Shown in pieces: positions 41,058-50,978 of a stretch of 64,000 bases of DNA. The stretch's first letter is position 1; each line of letters opens with the position of its first letter. A program made the position numbers and the translations under genes. Location: assembly GCF_039522585.1 (NCBI RefSeq), contig NZ_BAAADR010000012.1. The stretch is one strand, 5' to 3'. The notes beneath the pieces were generated by a model. It did no database searches. It was not told the DNA's origin and saw only the letters and a list, made by a program, of their open reading frames with translations. The DNA comes from Bisbaumannia salifodinae (GTDB taxonomy: Bacteria; Pseudomonadota; Gammaproteobacteria; Pseudomonadales; Halomonadaceae).

Positions 41058-44000
41058 TCACGCCTCCGCCAGCACCGCGGCCTCTTCCACGCCCACGGAT
41101 ACCAGTCGCGAGACGCCCGGCTCTTGCATGGTCACCCCCATAAGGCGATCCGCTGCCTCCATGGCGATCTTGTTATGGGTGATATAGATGAACTGTACCC
41201 ACTCCGACATCTCCTTTACCAGCTTGGCGTAGCGCCCCACGTTAGCATCATCCAGGGGAGCATCCACCTCATCGAGCATACAGAAGGGCGCCGGATTGAG
41301 CTGGAAGATGGCGAAGACCAGCGACAGGGCAGTCAGGGCCTTTTCGCCCCCGGAGAGCAGATGAATGGTGCTGTTCTTCTTGCCCGGGGGGCGTGCCATG
41401 ATGGCCACCCCGGTCTCCAGCAAATCGTCGCCGGTGAGCGTCAACCATGCGGTCCCGCCGCCGAAGACCTTGGGAAAAAGGGTCTGTAGCCCCTCGTTGA
41501 CCTGATCGAAGGTCTGCTTGAATCGGGTGCGGGTTTCCTGGTCGATCTTGCGGATCGCCCGATCCAGGGTCTCCAGGGCCTCGCTCAGTTCGGCGTGCTG
41601 GGCCTCCAGGTAGTCGCGGCGCTCGGCCTGCTGCTCGTACTCCTCGATGGCGGCCAGGTTGATGGCCCCCAGGCGGCGGATCCGCTCGGCGGTGGCCTCC
41701 AGGTTGGCCTGCCAGGCGGATTCGGTGGCGTTGGGATCGAGCCCGGCCTCCAGGGTGGCGACATCGTGGCCCAGCTCGGCGAGCTGCTCGTCCTGGGCCT
41801 CGGCCTTCATGGCCAGGGCCTGGCCCTGCAGCCGCGCCTCCTGGAGGCGCTCGCGGACCCCTTCGAGGTTGCGCTCGTGGGCCTGGCGGGCCAGCTCGTC
41901 CTCGCGCAGCCGTTCGCCCAGGGCGGCGGCCTGGTTGCGGCAGGCGTTGAGGGCGCGTTCCGCCTTGTCGCGTTCATGCAACAGCTCGTCGAGGCGCTCG
42001 CGATGCTCCTCCTCCGGCTCGCGGAGCATCTCGCGCTGCTCCTCCAGCTCGGCACACTTCTCCTCCAGGCGGGCCCGGGCCTCCTCGCCGCGGCCCTGCT
42101 GCTGGGCCAGGCCGGCCCGCTCGGTGGTCAGCCGCTGGTGTTCCAGGGCCAGCTGCTGGGCGCGCTCCGCCAGGGGGCGCTGGCGACCGCGCAGCTGGGC
42201 CAGGCGCTCGGCGGCCTCGCGGCGCTGGCGGTCCCGGGTCTCGCGGGTCTCGCTCTGGGCCTCGAGGCGCGCCATGGCCTGCTGCCAGGCCTCCCGGGCC
42301 TCCTCCAGGGTCAGCTCGCTCTCTTCGTGACGCTCGGCGAGCCGCGCCAGTTCCTCGTCCAGTTCCTCGGCGCGGCTGGCCAGGTGCTCCAGGCGGCTGG
42401 CCAGGTTGGCCTCGGCCAGGGCCAGCTGCTGGCGCCGCCCCTGCTGCTCCCGCTCGTCCTCGCGGCAACGCTCCAGGGCCTGCTCCAGGTCGCCTTCCTG
42501 CTCCTTGAGCTCGGCGAGTTCCGCCTCCAGGGCCTCCAGGCGCTCGCCGGCCTGGGCCAGGGACTCGGCCACCTCGTCCCGGCGGCGACGGTTGAGCAGC
42601 AGGCCATCGCCCCCGGCCTGGGCGCCGCGACGCCGCGCCCAGCCGCGACCCAGCCAGAGGCCATCGGCGCTGATCAGGCTCTCGCCGGGGGCCAGGCTCG
42701 CCTGGCGCCGCCAGGCCTCGGCCTGATCGGCGACGCAGCGGATGCCGGCCAGCAGCGCCTGCAGGGGGCCGGCGCCCTCGACCCGGGCCGCCAGGCTGTC
42801 GGCCTCGCCGTCTGTCGGGCCGGTGTCGGGGTCGAGCAACACCAGCTCGCCCTCTACCAGGCCGCCCAGCACCTCGCGCCCCCCCTCCAAGGGGACCAGG
42901 CGGGCATTGAGCCAGGGCGCCAACACCCAGGCCAGGCTCTCCTCCCAGCCCGCCGCCACCTGGAGTCGCTCGCCCAGGCGCGGCGCCGCGGCCAGGCCGT
43001 GGCTCGTCAGGTGCTGCTCCAGGGCCTGGTCGTCGTCGGTCAGGGCGGCGGCGATCAAGGCCTCCAGGGAGGCCAGCTCGCCCTCCAGGCGACTGCGCTG
43101 CTGGCGCAGGGTCTCGCGCTCGCTCTCGCGCTCGGCGAGGCGTTCGCGGATGACCTGACGCTCGCCCTGCAGCGACTCACGACGCGTCTCCTGGCTCTCC
43201 TGGGCCAGGTCGGCCTCCGCCAGTTGCTCGGCGAGCTCGTCCCGCTGGGCCCGCAGCTCGGCCAGGCCGGGCAGCTCGTCGCGCTGCTGGAGGCGGCGCT
43301 GGCGCTCATTGGCGATGCCGGCCAGGGCCTGCTCCAGGGTCTTGATGCGATCCTGGGCACGCTCCGCCTCGCGGCTCGCCTCCCGGTAGGCGTCGTTGAA
43401 GGCCTCCCAGCGCTCGCCGGCCTCAAGGGCCTCGCCCTCGGCCTCCTCCAGGGCGGCCTCCAGCTCGGCGAGTCGTTCGGCCACCTCCTCCTGCTCGGGG
43501 CCCAGGGTCTCCAGGCGCTCGTCCACCGCGGCCAGGCGCTCGCCATCCGCCTCGCCCAGGCGGTCCAGGTCGGCCAGCTCGCGGCGGGCGCTCTCCAGGT
43601 CCCGGGCCAGTTGGGCCTCGCGGCCGCGGGCATGTTCCAGGCTCTGCTCGATGCGCGCCACGGCGGCGGTACTCTCGTAGAAGCGCGCCTGGTGGCCCTC
43701 CAGCTCCTCGGCCAGGCGGTCGTGCTCGACCCGCGCCTCCTCGAGCCGCGACTCGCACTGGCGCTGGCCCAGCAGCTCCCGCTCCACGGCGGTCTCCAGG
43801 TCGCGGACCCGGTGCTCCTGCTCGCCCTGCTCGGCACGCAGGGCGCGGCCGCGCAGCAGCGCCAGCTCGCCCTTGAGGCGGTGCTCCTGCTCCTTGAGCT
43901 GACGGTAGCGGCGCGCCGCCTCGGCCTGGCGCTTGAGGCGCTCGAGCTGCTTGTCGAGCTCCTCGCGGATATCGTCCAGGCGCTCCAGGTTCTCCTGGGT

Positions 44001-44558
44001 GCGGCGCATGCGGTTCTCGGTCTCGCGGCGGCGCTCCTTGTACTTGGAGATGCCGGCGGCCTCCTCCAGGGTGGAACGCAGCTCCTCGGGACGCGCCTCG
44101 ATCAGCCGCGAGATCATGCCCTGGCCGATGATGGCGTAGGAGCGGGGCCCCAGGCCGGTGCCCATGAAGAGGTCGGCGATATCGCGACGCCGGCATTTCT
44201 GGCCGTTGAAGAAGTAGCCGGACTGGCCGTCCCGGGTCACCTGGCGCTTCACCGAGATCTCGGCGTACTGGGCATAGGCGCCGCCGAGGCCGCCGTCGCG
44301 GTTATCGAAGCGCAGCTCGATAGCGGCCTGGCCCACTGGCTTGCGCCCGGTGGAGCCGTTGAAGATGACGTCGGCCATGGACTCGCCGCGCAGGGTCTTG
44401 GCGGAGGACTCCCCCATCACCCAGCGCACCGCGTCGATGATATTGGACTTGCCGCAGCCGTTGGGCCCGACGATGGCGGTCATGTTGCCATCGAAGGGCA
44501 CGGTCACGGGGTCGACGAAGGACTTGAAGCCGACCAGCTTGATGGAAGTGAGGCGCAT
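41058..44558 (-). CDS. smc: Chromosome segregation ATPase SMC
   Basis: The 1166-residue protein has the SMC five-part layout. The N-terminal head has Walker A (GPNGCGKSN, near residue 32). Two long coiled coils flank a hinge at about 510-640. The C-terminal head has the signature LSGGEKALTALSL and Walker B FCMLDEVDAPLDD. It compacts and segregates chromosomes with ScpA and ScpB, which are not here. The hinge and the coiled coils are very alanine-, glutamate- and arginine-rich, as usual for high-GC hosts. It lies upstream of zipA. Confidence 0.97.
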   Translation of the reverse strand: MRLTSIKLVGFKSFVDPVTVPFDGNMTAIVGPNGCGKSNIIDAVRWVMGESSAKTLRGESMADVIFNGSTGRKPVGQAAIELRFDNRDGGLGGAYAQYAEISVKRQVTRDGQSGYFFNGQKCRRRDIADLFMGTGLGPRSYAIIGQGMISRLIEARPEELRSTLEEAAGISKYKERRRETENRMRRTQENLERLDDIREELDKQLERLKRQAEAARRYRQLKEQEHRLKGELALLRGRALRAEQGEQEHRVRDLETAVERELLGQRQCESRLEEARVEHDRLAEELEGHQARFYESTAAVARIEQSLEHARGREAQLARDLESARRELADLDRLGEADGERLAAVDERLETLGPEQEEVAERLAELEAALEEAEGEALEAGERWEAFNDAYREASREAERAQDRIKTLEQALAGIANERQRRLQQRDELPGLAELRAQRDELAEQLAEADLAQESQETRRESLQGERQVIRERLAERESERETLRQQRSRLEGELASLEALIAAALTDDDQALEQHLTSHGLAAAPRLGERLQVAAGWEESLAWVLAPWLNARLVPLEGGREVLGGLVEGELVLLDPDTGPTDGEADSLAARVEGAGPLQALLAGIRCVADQAEAWRRQASLAPGESLISADGLWLGRGWARRRGAQAGGDGLLLNRRRRDEVAESLAQAGERLEALEAELAELKEQEGDLEQALERCREDEREQQGRRQQLALAEANLASRLEHLASRAEELDEELARLAERHEESELTLEEAREAWQQAMARLEAQSETRETRDRQRREAAERLAQLRGRQRPLAERAQQLALEHQRLTTERAGLAQQQGRGEEARARLEEKCAELEEQREMLREPEEEHRERLDELLHERDKAERALNACRNQAAALGERLREDELARQAHERNLEGVRERLQEARLQGQALAMKAEAQDEQLAELGHDVATLEAGLDPNATESAWQANLEATAERIRRLGAINLAAIEEYEQQAERRDYLEAQHAELSEALETLDRAIRKIDQETRTRFKQTFDQVNEGLQTLFPKVFGGGTAWLTLTGDDLLETGVAIMARPPGKKNSTIHLLSGGEKALTALSLVFAIFQLNPAPFCMLDEVDAPLDDANVGRYAKLVKEMSEWVQFIYITHNKIAMEAADRLMGVTMQEPGVSRLVSVGVEEAAVLAEA

Positions 44559-44578
44559 AACCCGTCCCTGGTTGGCGG

Positions 44579-45823
44579 CTAGTCGACGATACGGTCGATG
44601 CGGACCTCGATGGGCTCGGCGTCGGCGTCCTGCAGGGCCACCGCGGCGTGGTCACCGAGGAGGTCGCCGGCCTGGGGGGTGGCCTGGCCGCTGCGGGAGA
44701 CCCGCACCAGCAGCCGCGCCTCCGACACCTGGGAGAGACGCGCCTGGGGACTCATGGCGTTGGCATCGCTGAGGCGCAGGGTGGCGGGCAGGTCGGCGAC
44801 GCTGAGCCGGGCCACCGCCAGGGGCGGCAGCTCGCCGTCGACGTCCCGGGCCACCACGAAGACCGCGGCCTCCTCGTCGAGCCCCTCGCCCAGGCCCTCG
44901 TCGAGGGAGATACGCACATTGAGTCCCGGCCCCGCGGCCAGGGTGGCGTCGATCTCGTCCTGGGAGGCGCCCAGGCGTTCCTGGGCCACGGCGATGCCCT
45001 GGCGCAGGGCATCGGCGGAGGCCGGGTCCTCGAAGCCCGCCACGGCGCGGCGCCAGTGGTCGATGGCCTCCTCGTAGCGGCCGCGGTCGAAGGCGGCGAT
45101 ACCCAGCATGCCCAGCACCGTGGGTTGGCGAGGATCCCGCTCGAGCACCTCGTCCACCAGCGCCTGGACCTCCTCAGTGAGGCTGCGGTTGGCGACGAAG
45201 AACTCGATCTGGGCCAGTTGGGCGACCAGCGTCACCTGGCGGCCTTCCAGCTCGATCAGCCGCTCCAGGGCACGGATCGCCGCCTCCCCCTGACCGGTAT
45301 CCCGATAGAGGGGATAGAGGGTCATCCACACATTGGGGTTATCCGGCTGGCGGGCCGCTTCCTGCTCGAGGCGCTGGATCATCACGCCCGCCGAGGCCTC
45401 GGGGGCCTGGCGAACCTCCTGGATGGCGGCATAGAGGGCTAGGTTATCCTCCTCGCCTTCCTGCTGGTACCAGGCCACGGCGGCGATCACCACCGCCACC
45501 ATCACCAGCGGTACCGCCGGGCGGCCAGACAGCGCCGCCTTGAGGGGGCGCGGCGCCAGGTTGGCGGTATCCTCCAGCAGGCTGCGCTCCAGTTCCAGCT
45601 TGTCCTCCGCGAAGCGCTCGGCGTCGATCTCGCCACGCTCCCGGGCCTCCTCCAGGGAGGCCAGGCGACGACGGAAGATGGCCACGTTCTGCTCGGCGGA
45701 GCGGTCGTTCTCCTCGAAGTCACGCTGGGCGGCATGCACCGAGGCGGCCCGGCGCAGGGGTTGGCTGAGCAGCCACAGGGCCGGTACCAGCAGCAGCGCA
45801 AAGGCGATCCAGAGTAACGTCAT
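44579..45823 (-). CDS. ccmI: Cytochrome c maturation protein CcmI
   Basis: The protein (414 residues from the ATG at 45823) has two membrane helices (LLWIAFALLLVPALWLL and VPLVMVAVVIAAVAWY) around a cytoplasmic coiled segment. A periplasmic TPR domain with helix pairs follows at about 150-270, and then a C-terminal beta-rich domain. CcmI binds apocytochrome c and presents it for heme ligation. The start overlaps the ccmH stop (ATGA). It is the last gene of the ccm operon and lies just before smc. Confidence 0.9.
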   Translation of the reverse strand: MTLLWIAFALLLVPALWLLSQPLRRAASVHAAQRDFEENDRSAEQNVAIFRRRLASLEEARERGEIDAERFAEDKLELERSLLEDTANLAPRPLKAALSGRPAVPLVMVAVVIAAVAWYQQEGEEDNLALYAAIQEVRQAPEASAGVMIQRLEQEAARQPDNPNVWMTLYPLYRDTGQGEAAIRALERLIELEGRQVTLVAQLAQIEFFVANRSLTEEVQALVDEVLERDPRQPTVLGMLGIAAFDRGRYEEAIDHWRRAVAGFEDPASADALRQGIAVAQERLGASQDEIDATLAAGPGLNVRISLDEGLGEGLDEEAAVFVVARDVDGELPPLAVARLSVADLPATLRLSDANAMSPQARLSQVSEARLLVRVSRSGQATPQAGDLLGDHAAVALQDADAEPIEVRIDRIVD

Positions 45824-46293
45824 TCTGACCTCTCGCGGTTGATCAGGGCATCGAGGCGGGCGCGCTCGTCGGCGTTGAGGCGCCGGGCGGAGGCATTGCG
45901 CCGCGCTCGAACCACCAGCACCACCAGCAGGCCACCCAGCACCACCAGGGCGCCGGGCAGGCCCCACAGCAGGTAGGTGCGGCCTTCCAGGCGCGGGTTA
46001 TAGAGCACATAGTCGCCGAAGCGTTCGGTCATATGGCCGAGGATCTCGATATCCGAGCGACCGTCCATCAGCAGCACATAGACCCGCTCGCGCATATCGG
46101 CGGAGACCGGGGCATCGGAATCGTCGATGGCCTGGTTCTGGCATAGCGGGCAGCGCAGCGAGGCGGTCAGGCTGTGGTAACGCTGCTCCAGCACCGGGTC
46201 ATCGAACTCCCGGGTCTCGATGGCGCCGGCCCAGGCCAGGCCACCGCCCAGCAGCAGCGCCAGCAACAGGGCCAGGGAACGCATCACTGCCAT
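45820..46293 (-). CDS. ccmH: Cytochrome c maturation protein CcmH
   Basis: The 157-residue protein has a signal sequence, the redox motif LRCPLCQNQ (Cys48, Cys51), then a membrane helix (GALVVLGGLLVVLVV) and a short cytoplasmic tail. It reduces apocytochrome c cysteines before heme attachment. The ATG at 46293 has GGAGG 7 bp upstream; a second ATG at 46284 overlaps the ccmG stop but has no such site. Confidence 0.93.
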   Translation of the reverse strand: MAVMRSLALLLALLLGGGLAWAGAIETREFDDPVLEQRYHSLTASLRCPLCQNQAIDDSDAPVSADMRERVYVLLMDGRSDIEILGHMTERFGDYVLYNPRLEGRTYLLWGLPGALVVLGGLLVVLVVRARRNASARRLNADERARLDALINRERSE

Positions 46294-46811
46294 TTCTGCA
46301 CCTCCGGAAGAATCACCTCACGCACGTCCTCCGGCGTGATATAGCCGGTGTGGTGGTAGCGAATGATGCCGTCGCGATCCACCAGGAAGGTCTCGGGGGC
46401 GCCATAGACGCCGAGCTCGAAGCCGAGCTCGCCGTCCGGGTCGAAGATATTGACCTCGAAGGGGTTGCCGAACTCCTCCAGGAACTCCAGTCCCTTCTCG
46501 CGGGTATCCTTGTAGTCGATGCCCACCAGGCGGATGCCACGCTCCGCCAGGTCGAGCAACTGCGGCATCTCCTGCTTGCAGGTCGGGCACCACTCGCCCC
46601 ACACATTGACCAGGGTCACCTGGCCCTCCAGCAGGGAGCGGTCGACGCGCCGCTCGGGGTCCTCCAGGGTGGCCGCCTCGAAGGCGGGGAAATCCCGGGC
46701 CAGCAGCGCCGAGTCGCGATGGGCGGGGTTCAGGGAGAGGCCGCGATAGAGGAAGATCGACAGCACCAGGAACCCCAGCAGGGGCACCAGCAGGATCAGG
46801 CGACGCTTCAT
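46284..46811 (-). CDS. ccmG: Thiol:disulfide interchange protein CcmG (DsbE)
   Basis: The 175-residue membrane-anchored thioredoxin-fold protein has an N-terminal helix (LILLVPLLGFLVLSIFLY). The active site is WGEWCPTCKQEMP (Cys75, Cys78), and the GVYGAPETFLVDRDG loop contains the cis-proline. It keeps apocytochrome c thiols reduced in the periplasm. It overlaps both neighbours in the operon. Confidence 0.95.
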   Translation of the reverse strand: MKRRLILLVPLLGFLVLSIFLYRGLSLNPAHRDSALLARDFPAFEAATLEDPERRVDRSLLEGQVTLVNVWGEWCPTCKQEMPQLLDLAERGIRLVGIDYKDTREKGLEFLEEFGNPFEVNIFDPDGELGFELGVYGAPETFLVDRDGIIRYHHTGYITPEDVREVILPEVQKWQ

Positions 46812-48808
46812 ACGGCAGCCTCCCGGGAGGCGCGGGACACGGTGGCCTCCTCCTCGCTACGGCGGCGGCTGCGATAGCGGCGATCCGCCACCGCCAGCAC
46901 GCCCCCGGCGGCCATCAGCAGGCCGCCCAGCCATAGCCAGCGCACGAAGGGCTTGTACTGGATGCGCATGGCCCAGCTGCCGTCCTCCAGGTCCTCGCCC
47001 ATGGCCACATAGAGATCGCGGAACAGGCCGGGGCGCAGCGCCACCTGGGTCATGGGCATGCCCCGGGCGATATAGATGCGCTTCTCCGGCGCCATGGTGA
47101 AGCCGCGGGAGCGGCCCTCTCGGTTCACCGCGATGATGGCGGTATCGGCCAGGAAATTGGGGCCGCGCCGGGACCGCAGCTCGGTCATGGTGAACTCGTA
47201 GCCGGCCACCTGGACGCTGTCGCCGGGGGCCAGGCGGACATTGCGTTCCACGCTGTAATTGGAGACCACGGCGACCCCGACGATGGTCACCGCCACGCCG
47301 ATATGCCCCAGCACCATGCCCCAGTAGGCCAGCGACTGCCGCCTGAGGGCGGCCAGCCACGACGAGGCCTTGCGGCTCTTGTCGTAGAGGTCGCGGAGGA
47401 TCGGCAGCACCAGCCACAGGGCGCTGACCAGCCCCAGGCTGACCCAGAGGTTCCACTCGCCGCCATAGAGCAGCGGCGCCAGGATCCCGATCACCAGGGC
47501 GGCGAGGCCCGAGAGCGCCAGGCGCCGCCCCAGCTCACGCCCCGCCATGCGCTTCCAGCGGGACACCGGCCCCAGCCCCATGAACAGGCAGAGCACCACG
47601 GTCAGCGGCACGAAGAGGGCGTTGAAGTAAGGCGGGCCCACGCTGATCTTGCCCAGCCCCAGGGCGTCCAGCAGCAGCGGATAGACGGTGCCCAGCAGCA
47701 CGGTGACGGTCATGATCACCAGCAGGATATTGTTGATCAGCAGCAGGGCGTCCCGGGACATCCAGTGGAAGCCCACCGCATGGCTGACCCGCGGCGCGCG
47801 CAGGGCGAAGATCAGCAGCGACAGGCCCACGGTGACCCCCAGCAGGGCGAGGATAAAGAAGCCGCGGCTGGGGTCATTAGCGAAGGCGTGCACCGAGGTG
47901 AGCACCCCGGAGCGCACCAGGAAGGTGCCCAGCAGCGACAGCGAGAAGGTGGTGATGGCCAGCAGCACCGTCCAGCTCTTGAAGGCACCACGCTTCTCGG
48001 TCACCGCCAGGGAGTGGATCAGCGCCGTGCCCGCCAGCCAGGGCAGCAGGGAGGCGTTCTCCACCGGGTCCCAGAACCACCAGCCCCCCCAGCCCAGCTC
48101 GTAATAGGCCCACCAGCTACCCAGGGCGATCCCCACGGTGAGGAAGGCCCAGGCGATATTGGTCCAGGGCCGCGCCCAGCGGGTCCAGGCGGCATCCAGG
48201 CGGCCGCCCAGCAGGGCGGCGATGGCGAAGGCGAAGACCACCGAGAAGCCCACATAGCCCATATAGAGGGTCGGCGGGTGAATGATCAGCCCGAAGTCCT
48301 GGAGCAGCGGGTTGAGGTCGGCGCCATCGCCGGGCATGTTGGGTAGCAGCCGCTCGAAGGGGTTGGAGGTGATCAGGATAAAGGCCAGGAAGCCGATGCT
48401 GATCGTGCCCATGACCCCCAGCACCCGGGCCAGCATCGCCTCGGGCAGGTTGCGGGAGAAACGCGACACGGCGAAGCCCCAAGCGGCCAGCATCAGGACC
48501 CACAACAGCATCGAGCCCTCGTGATTGCCCCAGACGGCGCTGACCTTGTAGTACCAGGGCAGCAGGGAGTTGGAGTTGTTGGCCACGTTGGCGACGCTGA
48601 AGTCGTCGAGCAGGTAGCTGGCGGAAAGGCACAGGAAGGCCAGCAAGACGAAGGCGAACTGGCCGCCGGCCATGGGGCGGGCATAGGCCATCCACAGCGG
48701 GCGGCGGGTCGCCGCCCCGGCCAGCGGCATCACCGCCTGCACCAGGGCCATCAGCAGGGCCAGGGCCAGGGCGAAGTGGCCGATTTCGGGGATCATCTGG
48801 ATCAGCAT
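46808..48808 (-). CDS. ccmF: Cytochrome c heme lyase subunit CcmF
   Basis: The 666-residue inner-membrane protein has about 15 helices. The WWD heme-handling motif is GWGGWWFWDPVENASLLPW, and conserved histidines lie in the surrounding loops. A large periplasmic domain near the C-terminus carries VERNVRLAPGDSVQVAGY. With CcmH and CcmI it attaches heme to apocytochrome c. It overlaps ccmG by 4 bp and follows ccmE by 16 bp. Confidence 0.96.
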   Translation of the reverse strand: MLIQMIPEIGHFALALALLMALVQAVMPLAGAATRRPLWMAYARPMAGGQFAFVLLAFLCLSASYLLDDFSVANVANNSNSLLPWYYKVSAVWGNHEGSMLLWVLMLAAWGFAVSRFSRNLPEAMLARVLGVMGTISIGFLAFILITSNPFERLLPNMPGDGADLNPLLQDFGLIIHPPTLYMGYVGFSVVFAFAIAALLGGRLDAAWTRWARPWTNIAWAFLTVGIALGSWWAYYELGWGGWWFWDPVENASLLPWLAGTALIHSLAVTEKRGAFKSWTVLLAITTFSLSLLGTFLVRSGVLTSVHAFANDPSRGFFILALLGVTVGLSLLIFALRAPRVSHAVGFHWMSRDALLLINNILLVIMTVTVLLGTVYPLLLDALGLGKISVGPPYFNALFVPLTVVLCLFMGLGPVSRWKRMAGRELGRRLALSGLAALVIGILAPLLYGGEWNLWVSLGLVSALWLVLPILRDLYDKSRKASSWLAALRRQSLAYWGMVLGHIGVAVTIVGVAVVSNYSVERNVRLAPGDSVQVAGYEFTMTELRSRRGPNFLADTAIIAVNREGRSRGFTMAPEKRIYIARGMPMTQVALRPGLFRDLYVAMGEDLEDGSWAMRIQYKPFVRWLWLGGLLMAAGGVLAVADRRYRSRRRSEEEATVSRASREAAV

Positions 48809-48824
48809 GGTGACTCCGGTGGCC

Positions 48825-49283
48825 TCAATCGATCTTCACGCCGTAGTCGGCGGGCGAGTAGCCGGCGGCCTCCAGGGCCTCGGCCACTTCGGTGGGCATA
48901 TAGTTCTCGTCGTGGCGGGCCAGGACATCGTCGGCGCGCAGCACCCCCTCGTCGGTGAGGCGCCCCACCACCACCACGCCCTGGCCTTCGCGGAACAGGT
49001 CGGGGAGGATGCCGCTGTAGTGCACTTCCAGGTCCTCGACGAAGTCGGTGACCACGAACTCCACGTCGAGGCTATCGCGGTTGCGCGCCACGCTGCCCTC
49101 CTTGACCATGCCGCCGGCGCGAATCTGGCGATCGATGGGGGCTTCGCCGGCGGCGATCTGGATGGGGCTGAAGAACAGGTTGATATTGGAGCGCAGGGCA
49201 TAGAGGGTCAGGCCGATGGCGATGGCCGCCAGCGACACCAGGCCCAGGATGACGAACAGTTTCTGCTTACGCTTCGGGTTCAT
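48825..49283 (-). CDS. ccmE: Heme chaperone CcmE
   Basis: The 152-residue protein has an N-terminal signal anchor (KLFVILGLVSLAAIAIGLTL) and a beta-barrel domain. The covalent heme site has the form HxxxY in LARHDENYMP (His124, Tyr128). It carries heme from CcmC to CcmF in the periplasm. It overlaps the ccmD stop by 4 bp. Confidence 0.95.
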   Translation of the reverse strand: MNPKRKQKLFVILGLVSLAAIAIGLTLYALRSNINLFFSPIQIAAGEAPIDRQIRAGGMVKEGSVARNRDSLDVEFVVTDFVEDLEVHYSGILPDLFREGQGVVVVGRLTDEGVLRADDVLARHDENYMPTEVAEALEAAGYSPADYGVKID

Positions 49284-49486
49284 GCACCTTCCTCGACATC
49301 GGTTTCGCGGGCCGCCCGGCGCTCCCGCCGGGCACGCCGCTTGAGTTCTCGCAGCAGCTGGCGGCGCTCGGCACGGGCGTACAGCACGCTGCCCACCAGC
49401 AACACGGCGGTCAGGGCCCAGGCGGTCCAGACATAAGGGGCATGGCCGCCCATGGCCAGGAAGTCCTGAAAGCTATCGAAGGCCAT
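49280..49486 (-). CDS. ccmD: Heme exporter protein CcmD
   Basis: The 68-residue protein has one membrane helix (VWTAWALTAVLLVGSVLY) after the typical MAFDSFQDFLAMGGHAPYVW start, and an arginine-rich cytoplasmic tail. It helps release holo-CcmE from CcmABC. Its ATG overlaps the ccmC stop as TAATG. A longer frame upstream is only the ccmC reading frame shifted. Confidence 0.92.
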   Translation of the reverse strand: MAFDSFQDFLAMGGHAPYVWTAWALTAVLLVGSVLYARAERRQLLRELKRRARRERRAARETDVEEGA

Positions 49487-50226
49487 TAGGGCGTCTCCTC
49501 GGCCAGCGCCCGCACCCAGCGCTTGTTGGATTCGCGACGCAGGATCTCGTTGCGGGTGCGCATCAGGGTCAGGGCGATGAAGAAGCAGTAGAAGCCCAGC
49601 ACCATCAGCAGCAGCGGCGCCCACATCTCCAGCGGCATGGCGGGGCGCGAGGTGATGGTGAAGGAGGCGGGCTGGTGGAGGGTGTACCACCAGTCCACCG
49701 AGTACTTGATGATGGGGATATTGATCACCCCCACCATGGCCAGCACCGAGGCGGCCCGGGAGCCGCTGTCACGGCTGGCGAAGGCACCGCGCAGGGCGAT
49801 GACGCCGATATAGAGGAACAGCAGGATCAGCATGGCGGTGAGGCGCGCATCCCACATCCACCAGGTGCCCCAGGTGGGGATGCCCCAGACGCCGCCGGAG
49901 AAGAGCGCGATAAAGGTCATGGCCGCCCCCAGCGGCGCCATCACCGCCGCCGCCATGTCCGCCACCTTGATCTTCCAGACCATGAACACCAGTCCCGCGA
50001 TCGCCATGCTGACGAAGATCGACTGGGCCAGGAAGGCCGCCGGCACATGCACATAGATGATGCGGAAGCTGTTGCCCTGCTGGTAATCGGCGGGGGCGAA
50101 GGCCAGGCCCCAGACGCTGCCGACCAGGATCAGGGCCGCGGCGGCGATCCAGAACCAGGGCATCAGGCGCGCACTGATACCGTAGAACCATTTGGGCGAA
50201 CCGAGCTTATGAATAAAGGCCCACAT
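49486..50226 (-). CDS. ccmC: Heme exporter/handling protein CcmC
   Basis: The 246-residue protein has six membrane helices. The tryptophan-rich WWD motif is WGIPTWGTWWMWDARLTAML, with histidines in YVHVPAAF and YTLHQPASF that hold heme. CcmC passes heme to CcmE in the periplasm. I chose the ATG at 50226 (MWAFIHKLGSPKWFY), which matches the family; the longer frame runs back through the ccmB sequence in another frame. Confidence 0.95.
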   Translation of the reverse strand: MWAFIHKLGSPKWFYGISARLMPWFWIAAAALILVGSVWGLAFAPADYQQGNSFRIIYVHVPAAFLAQSIFVSMAIAGLVFMVWKIKVADMAAAVMAPLGAAMTFIALFSGGVWGIPTWGTWWMWDARLTAMLILLFLYIGVIALRGAFASRDSGSRAASVLAMVGVINIPIIKYSVDWWYTLHQPASFTITSRPAMPLEMWAPLLLMVLGFYCFFIALTLMRTRNEILRRESNKRWVRALAEETP

Positions 50227-50249
50227 GTGCGTCGAAACCCTCGAAAAAA

Positions 50250-50978
50250 TTATCCGTTGACGCTGATGCGCAGCGCCGCGGCGATGGCCCAGGGCGCCAG
50301 CATCACCGCCAGGGCCAGCAGGGCCCCGAGAATCGCCAGATGGGCGGCGACCCCATCCCCCAGCAGGGCGGCCTGAACGGCGCCGGCGCCGAAGATCAGC
50401 ACCGGGATATAGAGCGGCAAGACCAGCAGCGACAACAAGACCCCGCCCCGCGCCAGGCCTACCGTCAGGGCGGCGCCGATGGCGCCCACCAGGCTGAGGC
50501 TGGCGCTGCCCAGGGCCAGGGCCAGCATCAGGATCAGATGACTGCCCGCGGGCAGCCCCAGCATCAGGCCCAGCACCGGCGCCATCAGCGCCAGGGGCAG
50601 GCCGGTCAGCAGCCAGTGTACCATCACCTTGGCCAGCACCATGGCGGCCAGGGGCTGGGGGGCCAGCAGCAGTTGCTCGAGGCTGCCATCCTCGAAGTCG
50701 GCACGGAACAGCGAATCCAGCGACAGCAGGGTCGCGAGCAGGGCCGCCACCCACAGCAGCCCCGGCGCCACCGTGGCCAGCAACTCGGGATCCGGGGAGA
50801 GCCCCAGGGGAAACAGGGTGATCACCAGGGCGAAGAACGCCAGGGGGTTCATCACCTCGCTGCGCCGACGCAGCATCAGGGTCAGGTCGCGCCTGAGGGT
50901 CGCGATAAGTGCGACCCCGAGGCCGCCGTGGGGTTCCATGATCGCCAGGGGCCGATCGAGGGTATTACTGGATGACAT
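50250..50978 (-). CDS. ccmB: Heme exporter membrane subunit CcmB
   Basis: The 242-residue protein has six membrane helices with the family features NPLAFFALVITLFPLGL and FEDGSLEQLLLAPQPL. With CcmA it forms the ABC module that uses ATP to release holo-CcmE. The start lies inside the end of ccmA (14-bp overlap), which couples their translation. Confidence 0.94.
   Translation of the reverse strand: MSSSNTLDRPLAIMEPHGGLGVALIATLRRDLTLMLRRRSEVMNPLAFFALVITLFPLGLSPDPELLATVAPGLLWVAALLATLLSLDSLFRADFEDGSLEQLLLAPQPLAAMVLAKVMVHWLLTGLPLALMAPVLGLMLGLPAGSHLILMLALALGSASLSLVGAIGAALTVGLARGGVLLSLLVLPLYIPVLIFGAGAVQAALLGDGVAAHLAILGALLALAVMLAPWAIAAALRISVNG

Noticed and set aside
41595..44582. A 995-codon plus-strand open frame across smc
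   Set aside because: It mirrors the smc coiled coils as a Leu/Gly/Gln-rich shadow and has no domain pattern. The minus-strand SMC motifs are complete.
47303..48346. A plus-strand open frame antisense to ccmF
   Set aside because: It is rich in Gln, His and Arg with no hydrophobic core, while the minus-strand frame carries the CcmF WWD motif.
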